Shown one piece after another: positions 1-5,261 of a DNA stretch of 6,557 nt. The position numbers and the translations under genes are program-made. Position 1 is the stretch's first letter, and every line of letters begins with the position of its first letter. The notes under the pieces were generated by a model. It was not told the origin of the DNA. It saw only the letters and a list, made by a program, of their open reading frames with translations, and ran no database searches. Location of the stretch: contig JAEDOC010000116.1 in assembly GCA_016302185.1 (NCBI GenBank), forward strand, positions 1-6,557, read 5' to 3'. This stretch comes from Clostridium sp. (GTDB taxonomy: Bacteria; Bacillota; Clostridia; Lachnospirales; Lachnospiraceae).

Positions 1-701
1 AGGAGCTTTCCATCTCCTGCGGCATAGTGATGGGAAACCGCGGACTTAATCCGGACCAGCACCGGTATCCGGACTGGCTGCGCTACTGCATTGGCCTGGA
101 TCGCAGGCTTCTTAAGCACCATCAAATCATCGAGGTTCTGGACCAAATCGAGTACCATCTGCGCCACCCCCAGTGCGTCGGAATCAAATTATACCCGGGG
201 TACAACCCGGTCTATATCACAGACGCGGTCTACGAGCCGGTCTATGAGCTGGCTGCCCGGTACGGGAAGCCGGTAGCCGTCCATATGGGAGAAACGGCCG
301 GCACCGGCGCTCAGCTGAAATATACCCACCCGCTGACACTGGACGAGGCCGCCGTGAAGCATCCGAAGGTTCAGTTCATCATGTGCCATTTCGGGAATCC
401 ATGGCTTGCGGATGCTGCAGCTGTTATCAGCAAGAATCCCAACGTGGCAGCGGATCTCTCCGGTCTTCTGGAGGGCCGGTTTGATGTACAGAAGCTGTGC
501 CGCGACCGGAAATGGTATCTGGACATCCTGCGGGCCTGGATGTGCTATCTGGATTATGACCGGCTGATGTTCGGAACCGACTGGCCTCTGGTCAATTTAC
601 AGAAGTATATTCAGTTCATTCAGGAGCTGATTCCGGAAAAATATCAGGAAAGTGTATTTTATGGCAACGCAGTCAGAATCTATCAGCTGGATCTTCCGTA
701 A
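1..701 (+). CDS. Amidohydrolase family protein (COG2159 / Amidohydro_2-like), 5' end outside window
   Basis: This is the C-terminal 232 codons of a metal-dependent hydrolase with a TIM-barrel fold (amidohydrolase_2 family). The frame is open from base 3, upstream of the GTG at 27 (residues ELSISCGI precede it), so the gene starts before the window and the GTG at 27 is not the real start. Visible family signatures are a strand ending in histidine (KPVAVHMGE, His codon 282-284), a second strand with histidine (QFIMCHFGNPW, His codon 387-389), and the late aspartate motif FGTDWP (Asp codon 579-581), followed by the usual C-terminal N-A-x-R-I-Y helix. These positions normally supply metal ligands or catalytic residues. 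The N-terminal HxH-type metal motif would lie outside the window. Substrate cannot be told; family members act as decarboxylases or hydrolases on varied small molecules. It is the only plus-strand gene and converges on the truncated acetyltransferase. I see no clear terminator after the TAA. Confidence 0.85.
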   Translation, partial: ELSISCGIVMGNRGLNPDQHRYPDWLRYCIGLDRRLLKHHQIIEVLDQIEYHLRHPQCVGIKLYPGYNPVYITDAVYEPVYELAARYGKPVAVHMGETAGTGAQLKYTHPLTLDEAAVKHPKVQFIMCHFGNPWLADAAAVISKNPNVAADLSGLLEGRFDVQKLCRDRKWYLDILRAWMCYLDYDRLMFGTDWPLVNLQKYIQFIQELIPEKYQESVFYGNAVRIYQLDLP

Positions 702-777
702 TTATTGTATTCCTTTTTCATCTTTTATTCACGGTGGAGTTTGCTGCATAACTTATCTGTTTCTGACCGCAAATCCT

Positions 778-1092
778 TTAAGAATTGATCCACATGAGCG
801 AAAATGTTTTATCATCCTCATGAAAGCTGGCATACAGCGGTGTTAAGGTTTCGTAATATCCCAGCTGATTCTCCCGATAAGCGACTTTAAACTCCTGCTG
901 TCTGTTTAGGCAGGTGGTTACAAGCCATAAATAGGTCGGGAAAAATTTCCGGTTATTGTCTTTGAGTTTCTCCAAAAGCTCTGTGACATCGATTTCTACA
1001 GTTAGGGAATAGCCGGTAGGTGCCATCTGTGAAAAATAATAAAACATCTGCCCTCTTGGCCATGTATGCAAATCAATCGGTATAAATCTCAT
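778..1092 (-). pseudogene. Truncated chloramphenicol-acetyltransferase-like gene (N-terminal half only)
   Basis: The 104-residue product resembles the first half of CatA-family acetyl-CoA-dependent O-acetyltransferases, which are usually about 210-220 residues. It starts like the family (MRFIPIDLHTWPRGQMF, compare the CAT pattern I-D-x-x-x-W-x-R) and continues through T-V-E-I-D, F-P-T-Y-L-W-L-V, E-F-K-V-A-Y, L-G-Y-Y-E, L-T-P-L-Y and K-T-F-S-L-M-W. It then stops just after the point where the family enters its second half. The catalytic HHxxxDG histidine and the C-terminal trimer/active-site segments are missing. The other frames of 702-777 show no recognisable remainder, so this looks like a deletion rather than one recent frameshift. 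I chose the ATG at 1092 because it matches the family N-terminus and has AGGAGG (1103-1108) 10 nt upstream; an ATG reading further upstream (1152) lacks support. The fragment cannot be a normal acetyltransferase. It may still be transcribed. Confidence 0.7.
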
Positions 1093-1129
1093 TCCTCTGA
1101 ATCCTCCTTTATTTATTTCATGCTTATAT

Positions 1130-1180
1130 CTTATATCGATTGGGGGATTCACATCAACCTGCGTATCGTAGAGTTGTCAA
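1130..1180 (-). promoter_or_regulatory. Possible promoter for the truncated acetyltransferase gene
   Basis: Reading the minus strand, a perfect TTGACA (1175-1180) lies upstream of the gene, but at 17 nt it faces only a poor -10 (TTGATG, 1152-1157). An alternative pairing is TTGATG (1152-1157) as -35 with TATAAG (1130-1135) as -10, spacer 16 nt. Either would lie just after the tRNA operon terminator and 35-60 nt from the ribosome binding site. Neither is convincing alone. Confidence 0.3.
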
Positions 1181-1190
1181 ATTCGGAAAA

Positions 1191-1221
1191 TAAGAAAAAG
1201 CCCTGTAAATACAAGGCTTTT
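1191..1221 (-). terminator. Rho-independent terminator of the tRNA operon
   Basis: On the minus strand, AAAAGCCTTG (1221-1212) pairs with CAGGGCTTTT (1205-1196), with one G-U pair and a 6-nt loop. It is followed by a T-rich run (TTTTTCTTATTTT). It begins 7 nt after the 3' end of tRNA-Thr, as expected for the end of the tRNA transcript. Confidence 0.8.
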
Positions 1222-1227
1222 CGAGGC

Positions 1228-1300
<73 letters not shown>

Positions 1301-1304
1301 GTTG

Positions 1305-1336
1305 AAAAAATGCTCTGGAAAAGATTCCAAAGCATT
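1305..1336 (-). terminator. Terminator-like hairpin between tRNA-Glu and tRNA-Thr
   Basis: On the minus strand AATGCTTTGGAA (1336-1325) pairs with TTCCAGAGCATT (1320-1309) over 12 bp with one T-G wobble and a 4-nt TCTT loop. It is followed by six T residues (1310-1305). This has the form of an intrinsic terminator, yet it lies inside the tRNA operon just before tRNA-Thr. It may cause partial termination or serve as a processing hairpin. Confidence 0.65.
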
Positions 1337-1343
1337 TCCAGAA

Positions 1344-1415
1344 TGACCTGTCCGGGAATCGAACCCGGGTTTAAGGCGTGAGAGGCCTTCGTCTTGACCG
1401 CTTGACCAACAGGCC
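1344..1415 (-). tRNA. tRNA-Glu (anticodon CTC)
   Basis: The 72-nt cloverleaf has acceptor GGCCTGT pairing with ACAGGTC (one G-T), discriminator A, and D arm GTC/GAC with loop AAGCGGTCAA. The anticodon arm is AAGGC-CTCTCAC-GCCTT with anticodon CTC, reading GAG. The T arm is CCGGG-TTCGATT-CCCGG. CCA is not encoded. It lies 14 nt downstream of tRNA-Pro in the same transcript. The usual bacterial tRNA-Glu has TTC and covers both GAA and GAG; a CTC isoacceptor is an additional, GAG-only species. Confidence 0.95.
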
Positions 1416-1429
1416 ATAAAGTGTCTAAA

Positions 1430-1503
1430 TCGAGGCGACAAGATTCGAACTTGCGACCTCTGCGTCCCGAACGCAGCGCTCTACCAAACTGAGCCACGCC
1501 TCG
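1430..1503 (-). tRNA. tRNA-Pro (anticodon CGG)
   Basis: The 74-nt cloverleaf has fully paired acceptor CGAGGCG/CGCCTCG and discriminator A. The D arm is GCTC/GAGC with loop AGTTTGGTA. The anticodon arm is CTGCG-TTCGGGA-CGCAG with anticodon CGG, reading CCG. The T arm is GCAAG-TTCGAAT-CTTGT. CCA is not encoded. It is the first gene of the operon, with its mature 5' end about 12 nt from the -10 box. Confidence 0.95.
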
Positions 1504-1515
1504 ATTACGTAACGT

Positions 1516-1544
1516 AGTATAACTTATATTTCGAAAAAAGTCAA
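1516..1544 (-). promoter_or_regulatory. Sigma-A promoter of the tRNA Pro-Glu-Thr operon
   Basis: On the minus strand TTGACT (1544-1539) and TATACT (1521-1516) are separated by 17 nt. Transcription would start near 1509, giving a leader of only a few bases before tRNA-Pro. The region just upstream (about 1548-1580) is composed of A and T tracts, like an UP element, which suits strong expression of stable RNA. Confidence 0.85.
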
Positions 1545-1615
1545 CCCTTTTTTGAAAATAATTTTTAAAAAAATTTATTCAATTGGCACAATTCAAACGT
1601 AAACATTCCGACGGC

Positions 1616-1680
1616 GGAAGCATAGATATGATGCCGGGCGTCAAGCTCACTTGTAAGCCCGGCATCATATCTATGCTTCC
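1616..1680. repeat. Perfect 24-bp inverted repeat, 17-nt loop (function unknown)
   Basis: The left arm (1616-1639, starting GGAAGCATAG and ending GCCGGGC) is an exact reverse complement of the right arm (1657-1680). The 17-nt loop holds a nested CAAG (1642-1645)/CTTG (1650-1653) stem with a CTCA loop. The structure starts 8 nt after the csoR stop codon and lies between it and the tRNA promoter, so it may form the 3' end of the copper mRNA. There is no T run on either side, so it is not a standard intrinsic terminator. Near-matching words TTCCGAC (1606-1612) and TTCCCGAC (1681-1688) flank it. It could be a transcript-end stabiliser, an RNase III site, a small non-autonomous element or a genome-wide repeat; the sequence alone does not decide. 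Confidence 0.9.
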
Positions 1681-1688
1681 TTCCCGAC

Positions 1689-2018
1689 TCATTTCATCAG
1701 CTTCTGGATCGTCCGGCACAGCTCATCCACTGCTTCTTCGCCTTTTCCGGCTTCGATATCATCTACGACGCAGGTTTTGATATGGTTGGAGAGCAGCACC
1801 CTGGCAAAGCTGCCAAGGGCCGCCTGAACTGCGGATACCTGATTTAAAATATCCACACAGTAGCGCTCATCTTCCACCATCGCTTTTAATCCCCGAACCT
1901 GACCCTCAATCCGATTCAACCGTTTTAACAGATCCTTTTCCTCTGTCAGATTCCGGTGCTTGTGACGCTCACAGGTTTCGGAATTCATCTCATCCTTTCC
2001 ACCGCAGCAACAGCTCAT
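1689..2018 (-). CDS. csoR: CsoR-family copper-sensing transcriptional repressor
   Basis: This 109-residue all-helical DUF156/CsoR protein has the family core L-x-R-L-N-R-I-E-G-Q-V-R-G-L at about residues 31-44. The Cu(I) ligand set is complete: C54 (in R-Y-C-V-D), H79 and C83 (N-H-I-K-T-C). The 25- and 4-residue spacings match known copper CsoR proteins, and Y53 occupies the usual second-shell place. By family knowledge the apo-protein binds a G/C-rich palindrome and Cu(I) releases it; the palindrome in the copA promoter is the obvious target. The N-terminal extension carries CCC (3-5), C16, H19 and H21, which could bind extra metal. The start ATG at 2018 has AGGAG 7 nt upstream (2026-2030), overlapping the copA stop codon, so translation is likely coupled to copA. 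An internal ATG (codon 11) is less favoured. The gene is distal in the operon, where csoR often leads. Confidence 0.93.
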   Translation of the reverse strand: MSCCCGGKDEMNSETCERHKHRNLTEEKDLLKRLNRIEGQVRGLKAMVEDERYCVDILNQVSAVQAALGSFARVLLSNHIKTCVVDDIEAGKGEEAVDELCRTIQKLMK

Positions 2019-2029
2019 AACTGGTCTCC

Positions 2030-2239
2030 TTACTGAATCGATATTACTTTGTAATCCTGATCCTCAACAGCTTTCTTTAAAACATCATCTGTCACTCCGT
2101 CAGCAATCGTAACCTCAGCGGTTCCCTTCTCGTGGCTTACCACTGCCTCTTCCACGCCGGACACTGCCTCCAGACATTTTTTTACTCTTGCCTCACAGTG
2201 AACACACATCATACCTTCGATTGTCATAACCTTCTTCAT
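2030..2239 (-). CDS. Possible internal CopZ-like copper chaperone, in frame within copA
   Basis: An ATG at 2239, in the copA frame, would give a 69-residue protein (MKKVMTIEGMMCVHC...), the normal size of free CopZ chaperones, with Cu(I) motif CVHC at residues 12-15. On the coding strand it is preceded by CGGAGG (GGAGG at 2248-2252) with an ideal 8-nt spacing. Such a perfect ribosome binding site within a coding region is unlikely to be accidental at exactly this domain border. A separate chaperone would deliver Cu(I) to the N-terminal HMA domain of CopA and to CsoR. It could instead be a fossil of a former separate copZ fused to copA by loss of a stop codon. Domain identity is firm; independent translation is an inference. 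Confidence 0.5.
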   Translation of the reverse strand: MKKVMTIEGMMCVHCEARVKKCLEAVSGVEEAVVSHEKGTAEVTIADGVTDDVLKKAVEDQDYKVISIQ

Positions 2240-4576
2240 GTTTTTTTCCTCCGTTTCCTTTCTTCCTTGTTTGAGCTTTTTATCTTTTGACGCATCATAC
2301 ATCCGGAACAGATTCAGACGCAGTGCGTTGGTAACCACACAAAAACTGGACAGACTCATGGCCGCCGCCCCGAACATGGGATTCAGCTTCCATCCAAAGA
2401 CAGGATACCACACCCCGGCTGCCAGAGGAATCCCCACCACATTATAAAAGAATGCCCAGAACAGATTTTCATGGATATTCTTCAGAGTGGCCCGGCTTAA
2501 GCGAATGGCTGCCGGGACATCGCTTAAGCGGCTTTTCATCAGAACCACATCCGCTGCATCGATTGCAATATCCGTACCGGCGCCGATGGCGATGCCGATA
2601 TCCGCCCGGGTAAGAGCGGGGGCGTCATTGATACCATCTCCCACCATGGCAACCTTTCCTTTTTCTTTTAAGCGGCGGATCGCACTCTCCTTGCCGTCGG
2701 GAAGCACACCGGCAATGACTTCATCCACACCGGCCTCCCGGCCGATGGCTCTCGCAGTCCGCTCATTATCTCCGGTCAGCATAACCACATGGATTCCCAT
2801 ATTCTGAAGCTCTTTCACTGCGAGGGAGCTGTCCTCCCGAATCACATCTGCCACAGCGATGATTCCCATATATGCTTCATCCCGGATAAAGAACAGGGGG
2901 GTCTTTCCCTCTTCTGCCAGCTTCTCAAAGCTTCCTTCCGCCTCTCCCGGCAGCTGAGCCTGGGTTTTAATAAAGGAAAAGCTTCCGCCTTTGACTGCTG
3001 CCCCTTGCCATACCGCAGACAGTCCGTTTCCCGGCAGTGCCTGAAAATCCTTTGCTTCTTCCGCAGGAATCCCCAGCTCCTGTCCCTTTGCCAGAACCGC
3101 CTTTGCCAGAGGATGTTCGCTCTTCCTTTCCAGCGCACTGGCCAGACGAAGCAGCTCCTCCCGGCTGACTCCATCTGCCGGCAGCACATCCGTCACCTTC
3201 GGTTCACCGCTGGTGATGGTTCCCGTCTTATCCAGAGCCACGATCTGCATTTTCCCGGTCTCTTCCAGGGACACTGCGGTTTTAAACAGAATCCCATTTC
3301 GGGCACCCATACCATTTCCGACCATAATCGCCACCGGTGTTGCCAGTCCCAGCGCGCAGGGGCAGCTGATTACCAGCACAGAGATTCCTCTGGCCAGCGC
3401 AAAACCGAAGGACTGGCCCGCAAGCAGCCAGATCACTGTAGTCACCACGGCAATTGTTATCACTGCCGGGACAAAAATCCCGGATACCCTGTCCGCCACC
3501 TTGGCGATGGGTGCCTTCGTCGCCGCGGCATCGCTGACCATACGGATAATCTGGGACAGGGACGTATCCTCTCCCACTCTTGTGGCCTCACAGCGAAGAT
3601 ATCCGGACTGGTTCATGGTGCCGGAAGAAACCGTATCTCCAGCCTCTTTATCCACAGGCAGACTCTCGCCGGTCAGGGCAGCCTCATTCACTGCGCTGTG
3701 GCCTTCCGCCACCACGCCGTCCACCGGGATATTCTCCCCCGGCCGTACGATAAAAATATCGCCCTTGCGAACCTGATCGATGGATACCTCCACCTCAGCC
3801 CCGTCTTTCCACAGAACCGCCGTCTTCGGGGCCAGCTTCACCAGTCCCTTTAACGCATCCGTCGTCTTCCCCTTCGAGCGGGCCTCCAGCATCTTTCCCA
3901 CTGTGATCAGAGCCAGAATCATCGCCGCAGATTCAAAATAGAATTCATGCATATAGGCCATCACCGCTTCCGGATCGCCCTTTACCTGAGCATCCGTCAT
4001 GGCAAACAGCGCATAGGTGCTGTAAACAAATGATGCCATGGAGCCAAGGGCAACCAGTGTGTCCATGTTGGGGGCCCCATGCAGAAGACTTTTTGTGCCG
4101 CTGATAAAGAATTTCTGGTTAATCACCATGATAATACTGGCCAGCAGAAGCTGTATCAGTCCCATCGCCACATGATTATCGTCAAAAAAGGAGGGCAGCG
4201 GCCATCCCCACATCATATGTCCCATGGAAAAATACATGAGTACCGCCAGGAAAATCAGAGAAGCCGCAAGGCGCTTCTTTAATATGGGGGTATCCCGGTC
4301 TCTCAACGCGTCCTCCGCCTCCGCCAGTGCAGAAGCTCCGCTCTCTCCCCGGCTGCCTGAGCCGTCCGATGCTGCGTTTCCCTTGGGAGAAGCGCCGTAC
4401 CCGGCATCCTCTACCGCCTTTATGATCTCTGCCGCCGAAGCCGTCCCTTCCACTCCCATGGAATTGGTCAAAAGACTGACGGAACAGGATGTAACGCCCG
4501 GCACCTTCGATACCGCCTTTTCCACCCGCGAACTGCAGGCAGCACAGCTCATACCGGTCACTGTATATTGTTCCAT
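2030..4576 (-). CDS. copA: Cu(I)-exporting P1B-type ATPase with HMA domains at both ends
   Basis: This 848-residue membrane pump uses ATP to move Cu(I) out of the cytoplasm. It has an N-terminal HMA domain (residues 1-62, GMSCAAC with Cys 11 and 14) and a Gly/Ala/Ser/acidic linker (about 63-95). There are about eight membrane spans (about 103-120, 136-157, 171-192, 213-231, 366-386, 395-417, 703-724, 732-751). The actuator TGES is at 302-305, the metal site CPC at 405-407, phosphorylation DKTGT at 449-453, HP at 488-489, and GDGIND at 646-651. Y-N (711-712) and M-x-x-S-S (740-744) mark the Cu(I) subgroup. After a charged tail comes a C-terminal HMA domain (780-848) with CVHC at 791-794. I chose ATG 4576 because AGGAGG (4582-4587) lies 5 nt upstream; an in-frame ATG at 4600 would place that site inside the coding region. 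The gene heads the copA-csoR operon behind a CsoR-type operator. A usable internal start begins the C-terminal HMA domain. Confidence 0.95.
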   Translation of the reverse strand: MEQYTVTGMSCAACSSRVEKAVSKVPGVTSCSVSLLTNSMGVEGTASAAEIIKAVEDAGYGASPKGNAASDGSGSRGESGASALAEAEDALRDRDTPILKKRLAASLIFLAVLMYFSMGHMMWGWPLPSFFDDNHVAMGLIQLLLASIIMVINQKFFISGTKSLLHGAPNMDTLVALGSMASFVYSTYALFAMTDAQVKGDPEAVMAYMHEFYFESAAMILALITVGKMLEARSKGKTTDALKGLVKLAPKTAVLWKDGAEVEVSIDQVRKGDIFIVRPGENIPVDGVVAEGHSAVNEAALTGESLPVDKEAGDTVSSGTMNQSGYLRCEATRVGEDTSLSQIIRMVSDAAATKAPIAKVADRVSGIFVPAVITIAVVTTVIWLLAGQSFGFALARGISVLVISCPCALGLATPVAIMVGNGMGARNGILFKTAVSLEETGKMQIVALDKTGTITSGEPKVTDVLPADGVSREELLRLASALERKSEHPLAKAVLAKGQELGIPAEEAKDFQALPGNGLSAVWQGAAVKGGSFSFIKTQAQLPGEAEGSFEKLAEEGKTPLFFIRDEAYMGIIAVADVIREDSSLAVKELQNMGIHVVMLTGDNERTARAIGREAGVDEVIAGVLPDGKESAIRRLKEKGKVAMVGDGINDAPALTRADIGIAIGAGTDIAIDAADVVLMKSRLSDVPAAIRLSRATLKNIHENLFWAFFYNVVGIPLAAGVWYPVFGWKLNPMFGAAAMSLSSFCVVTNALRLNLFRMYDASKDKKLKQGRKETEEKNMKKVMTIEGMMCVHCEARVKKCLEAVSGVEEAVVSHEKGTAEVTIADGVTDDVLKKAVEDQDYKVISIQ
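2248..2252 (-). promoter_or_regulatory. Internal ribosome binding site before the C-terminal HMA domain of copA
   Basis: GGAGG (part of CGGAGG) lies on the minus strand 8 nt before the in-frame ATG at 2239. It sits in the charged linker (residues T-E-E) between the last membrane span and the HMA domain. It could start a free CopZ or act as a frameshift-stimulating site next to the adjoining A7 run. Confidence 0.5.
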
Positions 4577-4586
4577 ACGAACCTCC

Positions 4587-4625
4587 TTATTCAGATACAT
4601 TCTCCCCTATAATGCCGGATTCCAT
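4587..4625 (-). other. Small upstream ORF in the copA leader (12 codons)
   Basis: The leader between the promoter and copA holds ATG...TAA encoding MESGIIGENVSE. Its TAA runs straight into the copA ribosome binding site (TAAGGAGG). No clear ribosome binding site precedes it and the peptide has no Cys or His, so it is probably chance, though reinitiation is conceivable. Confidence 0.2.
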
Positions 4626-4645
4626 GCGTATTTCTCAATAAATGC

Positions 4646-4674
4646 ATTATATACCCCTACGGGGTATATGTCAA
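4646..4674 (-). promoter_or_regulatory. Consensus sigma-A promoter of copA-csoR
   Basis: On the minus strand a perfect TTGACA (4674-4669) and a perfect TATAAT (4651-4646) are separated by exactly 17 nt. Transcription would start near 4639, leaving a leader of about 60 nt. Such a full-consensus promoter would be very strong without a repressor; the spacer holds the operator. Confidence 0.92.
4649..4669. promoter_or_regulatory. CsoR-type operator (palindrome ATATACCCC-3 nt-GGGGTATAT)
   Basis: Two perfect 9-bp half sites, 4649-4657 and 4661-4669, are separated by TAC. A G-tract/C-tract palindrome flanked by TATA-like bases is the known form of copper CsoR operators. It fills the promoter spacer and overlaps the inner edges of both the -35 and -10 boxes, so binding would exclude RNA polymerase. 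The csoR gene in the same operon makes an autoregulatory loop likely. The assignment is inference from sequence and context. Confidence 0.85.
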
Positions 4675-4706
4675 CGTTTTTCCGTAAAACAATATATTCC
4701 GACAAC

Positions 4707-4750
4707 AAAAAAGCGAGCCGGAGAAATAAATTCCCTGACTCGCTTTTTTT
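4707..4750 (-). terminator. Rho-independent terminator after the COG2426 gene
   Basis: On the minus strand AAAAAAGCGAG (4749-4739) pairs with CTCGCTTTTTT (4717-4707), an 11-bp stem with a 21-nt loop that can form a short further helix. The T run then follows. The upstream arm overlaps the TAA stop of the preceding gene. Because both arms carry A/T runs it may work in both directions. It separates this operon from the copA promoter 33 nt further on. Confidence 0.85.
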
Positions 4751-5255
4751 AACCAAACAGAACCCCCAGCACACCATACGACAAGACCGACATGATGATG
4801 GTGGCTATGGCAATTCCCAGTAAAATTGCCAAAAAAGCTTTTTTAAACTTCATGCGCAGCAAGGCTGCCACCAGTGCACCGGTCCAGGCACCGGTTCCCG
4901 GAAGGGGGATTCCCACAAAGAGTACCAGCCCCCAGAACTCATACCGCTCAATCTGATCCTTCTTGCTCATCGCCTTCCGTTCCAGCCACAGTGCAACGGA
5001 ACGAAAACAGGCTACCTTCTTCATCCACTCCAGAATCGAACGGATCAGAAGAAGAATAAACGGAATCGGTAAAATATTTCCGATAATGCAGATCGGTATG
5101 GCCTTCAGAATCGGAACATTCAGAAGTGCCGGCGATGCAGCCAGAAGTCCGCCTCTCAGTTCCAGAATCGGTATCATGGAAATGATAAAGATAATCGCTT
5201 CTTTGGAAACCAGGCCGGACAGGCTGGCTGTAAACCATTGTACTAATGCATCCAT
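4749..5255 (-). CDS. Small multidrug export family membrane protein (COG2426-like)
   Basis: This 168-residue hydrophobic protein matches the COG2426 / 'Sm_multidrug_ex' family. It has the two family motifs P-I-L-E-L-R-G-G (residues 29-36) and G-I-P-L-P-G-T-G-A-W-T-G (115-126), the latter probably within a re-entrant or bent hydrophobic stretch. Likely membrane segments are about 19-40, 51-72, 108-133 and 138-165, with a basic loop (about 79-104) between them. The family name reflects an old annotation; the true transport substrate is unknown. The ATG at 5255 is preceded by an in-frame TTG at 5258. AGGAG of the only ribosome binding site lies 12 nt from the ATG and 9 nt from the TTG, so either may start translation. 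That site is inside the last codons of the zinc-ribbon gene, whose stop is only 6 nt away, so the pair is probably translationally coupled. Confidence 0.85.
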   Translation of the reverse strand: MDALVQWFTASLSGLVSKEAIIFIISMIPILELRGGLLAASPALLNVPILKAIPICIIGNILPIPFILLLIRSILEWMKKVACFRSVALWLERKAMSKKDQIERYEFWGLVLFVGIPLPGTGAWTGALVAALLRMKFKKAFLAILLGIAIATIIMSVLSYGVLGVLFG

Positions 5256-5261
5256 CAATCT

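Noticed and set aside
1616..1680. Reading the 24-bp inverted repeat as an ordinary Rho-independent terminator of csoR
   Set aside because: There is no T run after either arm, and the stem is much longer and more perfect than typical terminators; a transcript-end role remains possible but not of this standard type.
1616..1680. CRISPR repeat or insertion-sequence end
   Set aside because: Only one copy is seen, with no spacer array, no transposase gene and only an imperfect flanking repeat.
2789..3853. Long plus-strand open frame (354 codons) antisense to copA
   Set aside because: It overlaps the conserved ATPase core, has a non-protein-like composition (many Arg/His/Ser/Cys), no ribosome binding site and no family match; it is a by-product of copA codon composition.
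4598..4600. Upstream in-frame ATG (4600) as the copA start
   Set aside because: It would place the AGGAGG site inside the gene; the ATG at 4576 is 5 nt after that site and matches the normal start of an HMA domain (MEQYTVTGMSC).
4577..4645. Riboswitch or metal-responsive leader structure before copA
   Set aside because: The leader is only about 60 nt, with no strong hairpin or known aptamer pattern; regulation is better explained by the CsoR palindrome.
4224..4823. Plus-strand open frame crossing the copA start, its promoter and the neighbouring terminator
   Set aside because: It runs through the CsoR operator, promoter and terminator hairpin, and no ribosome binding site or recognisable domain is present.
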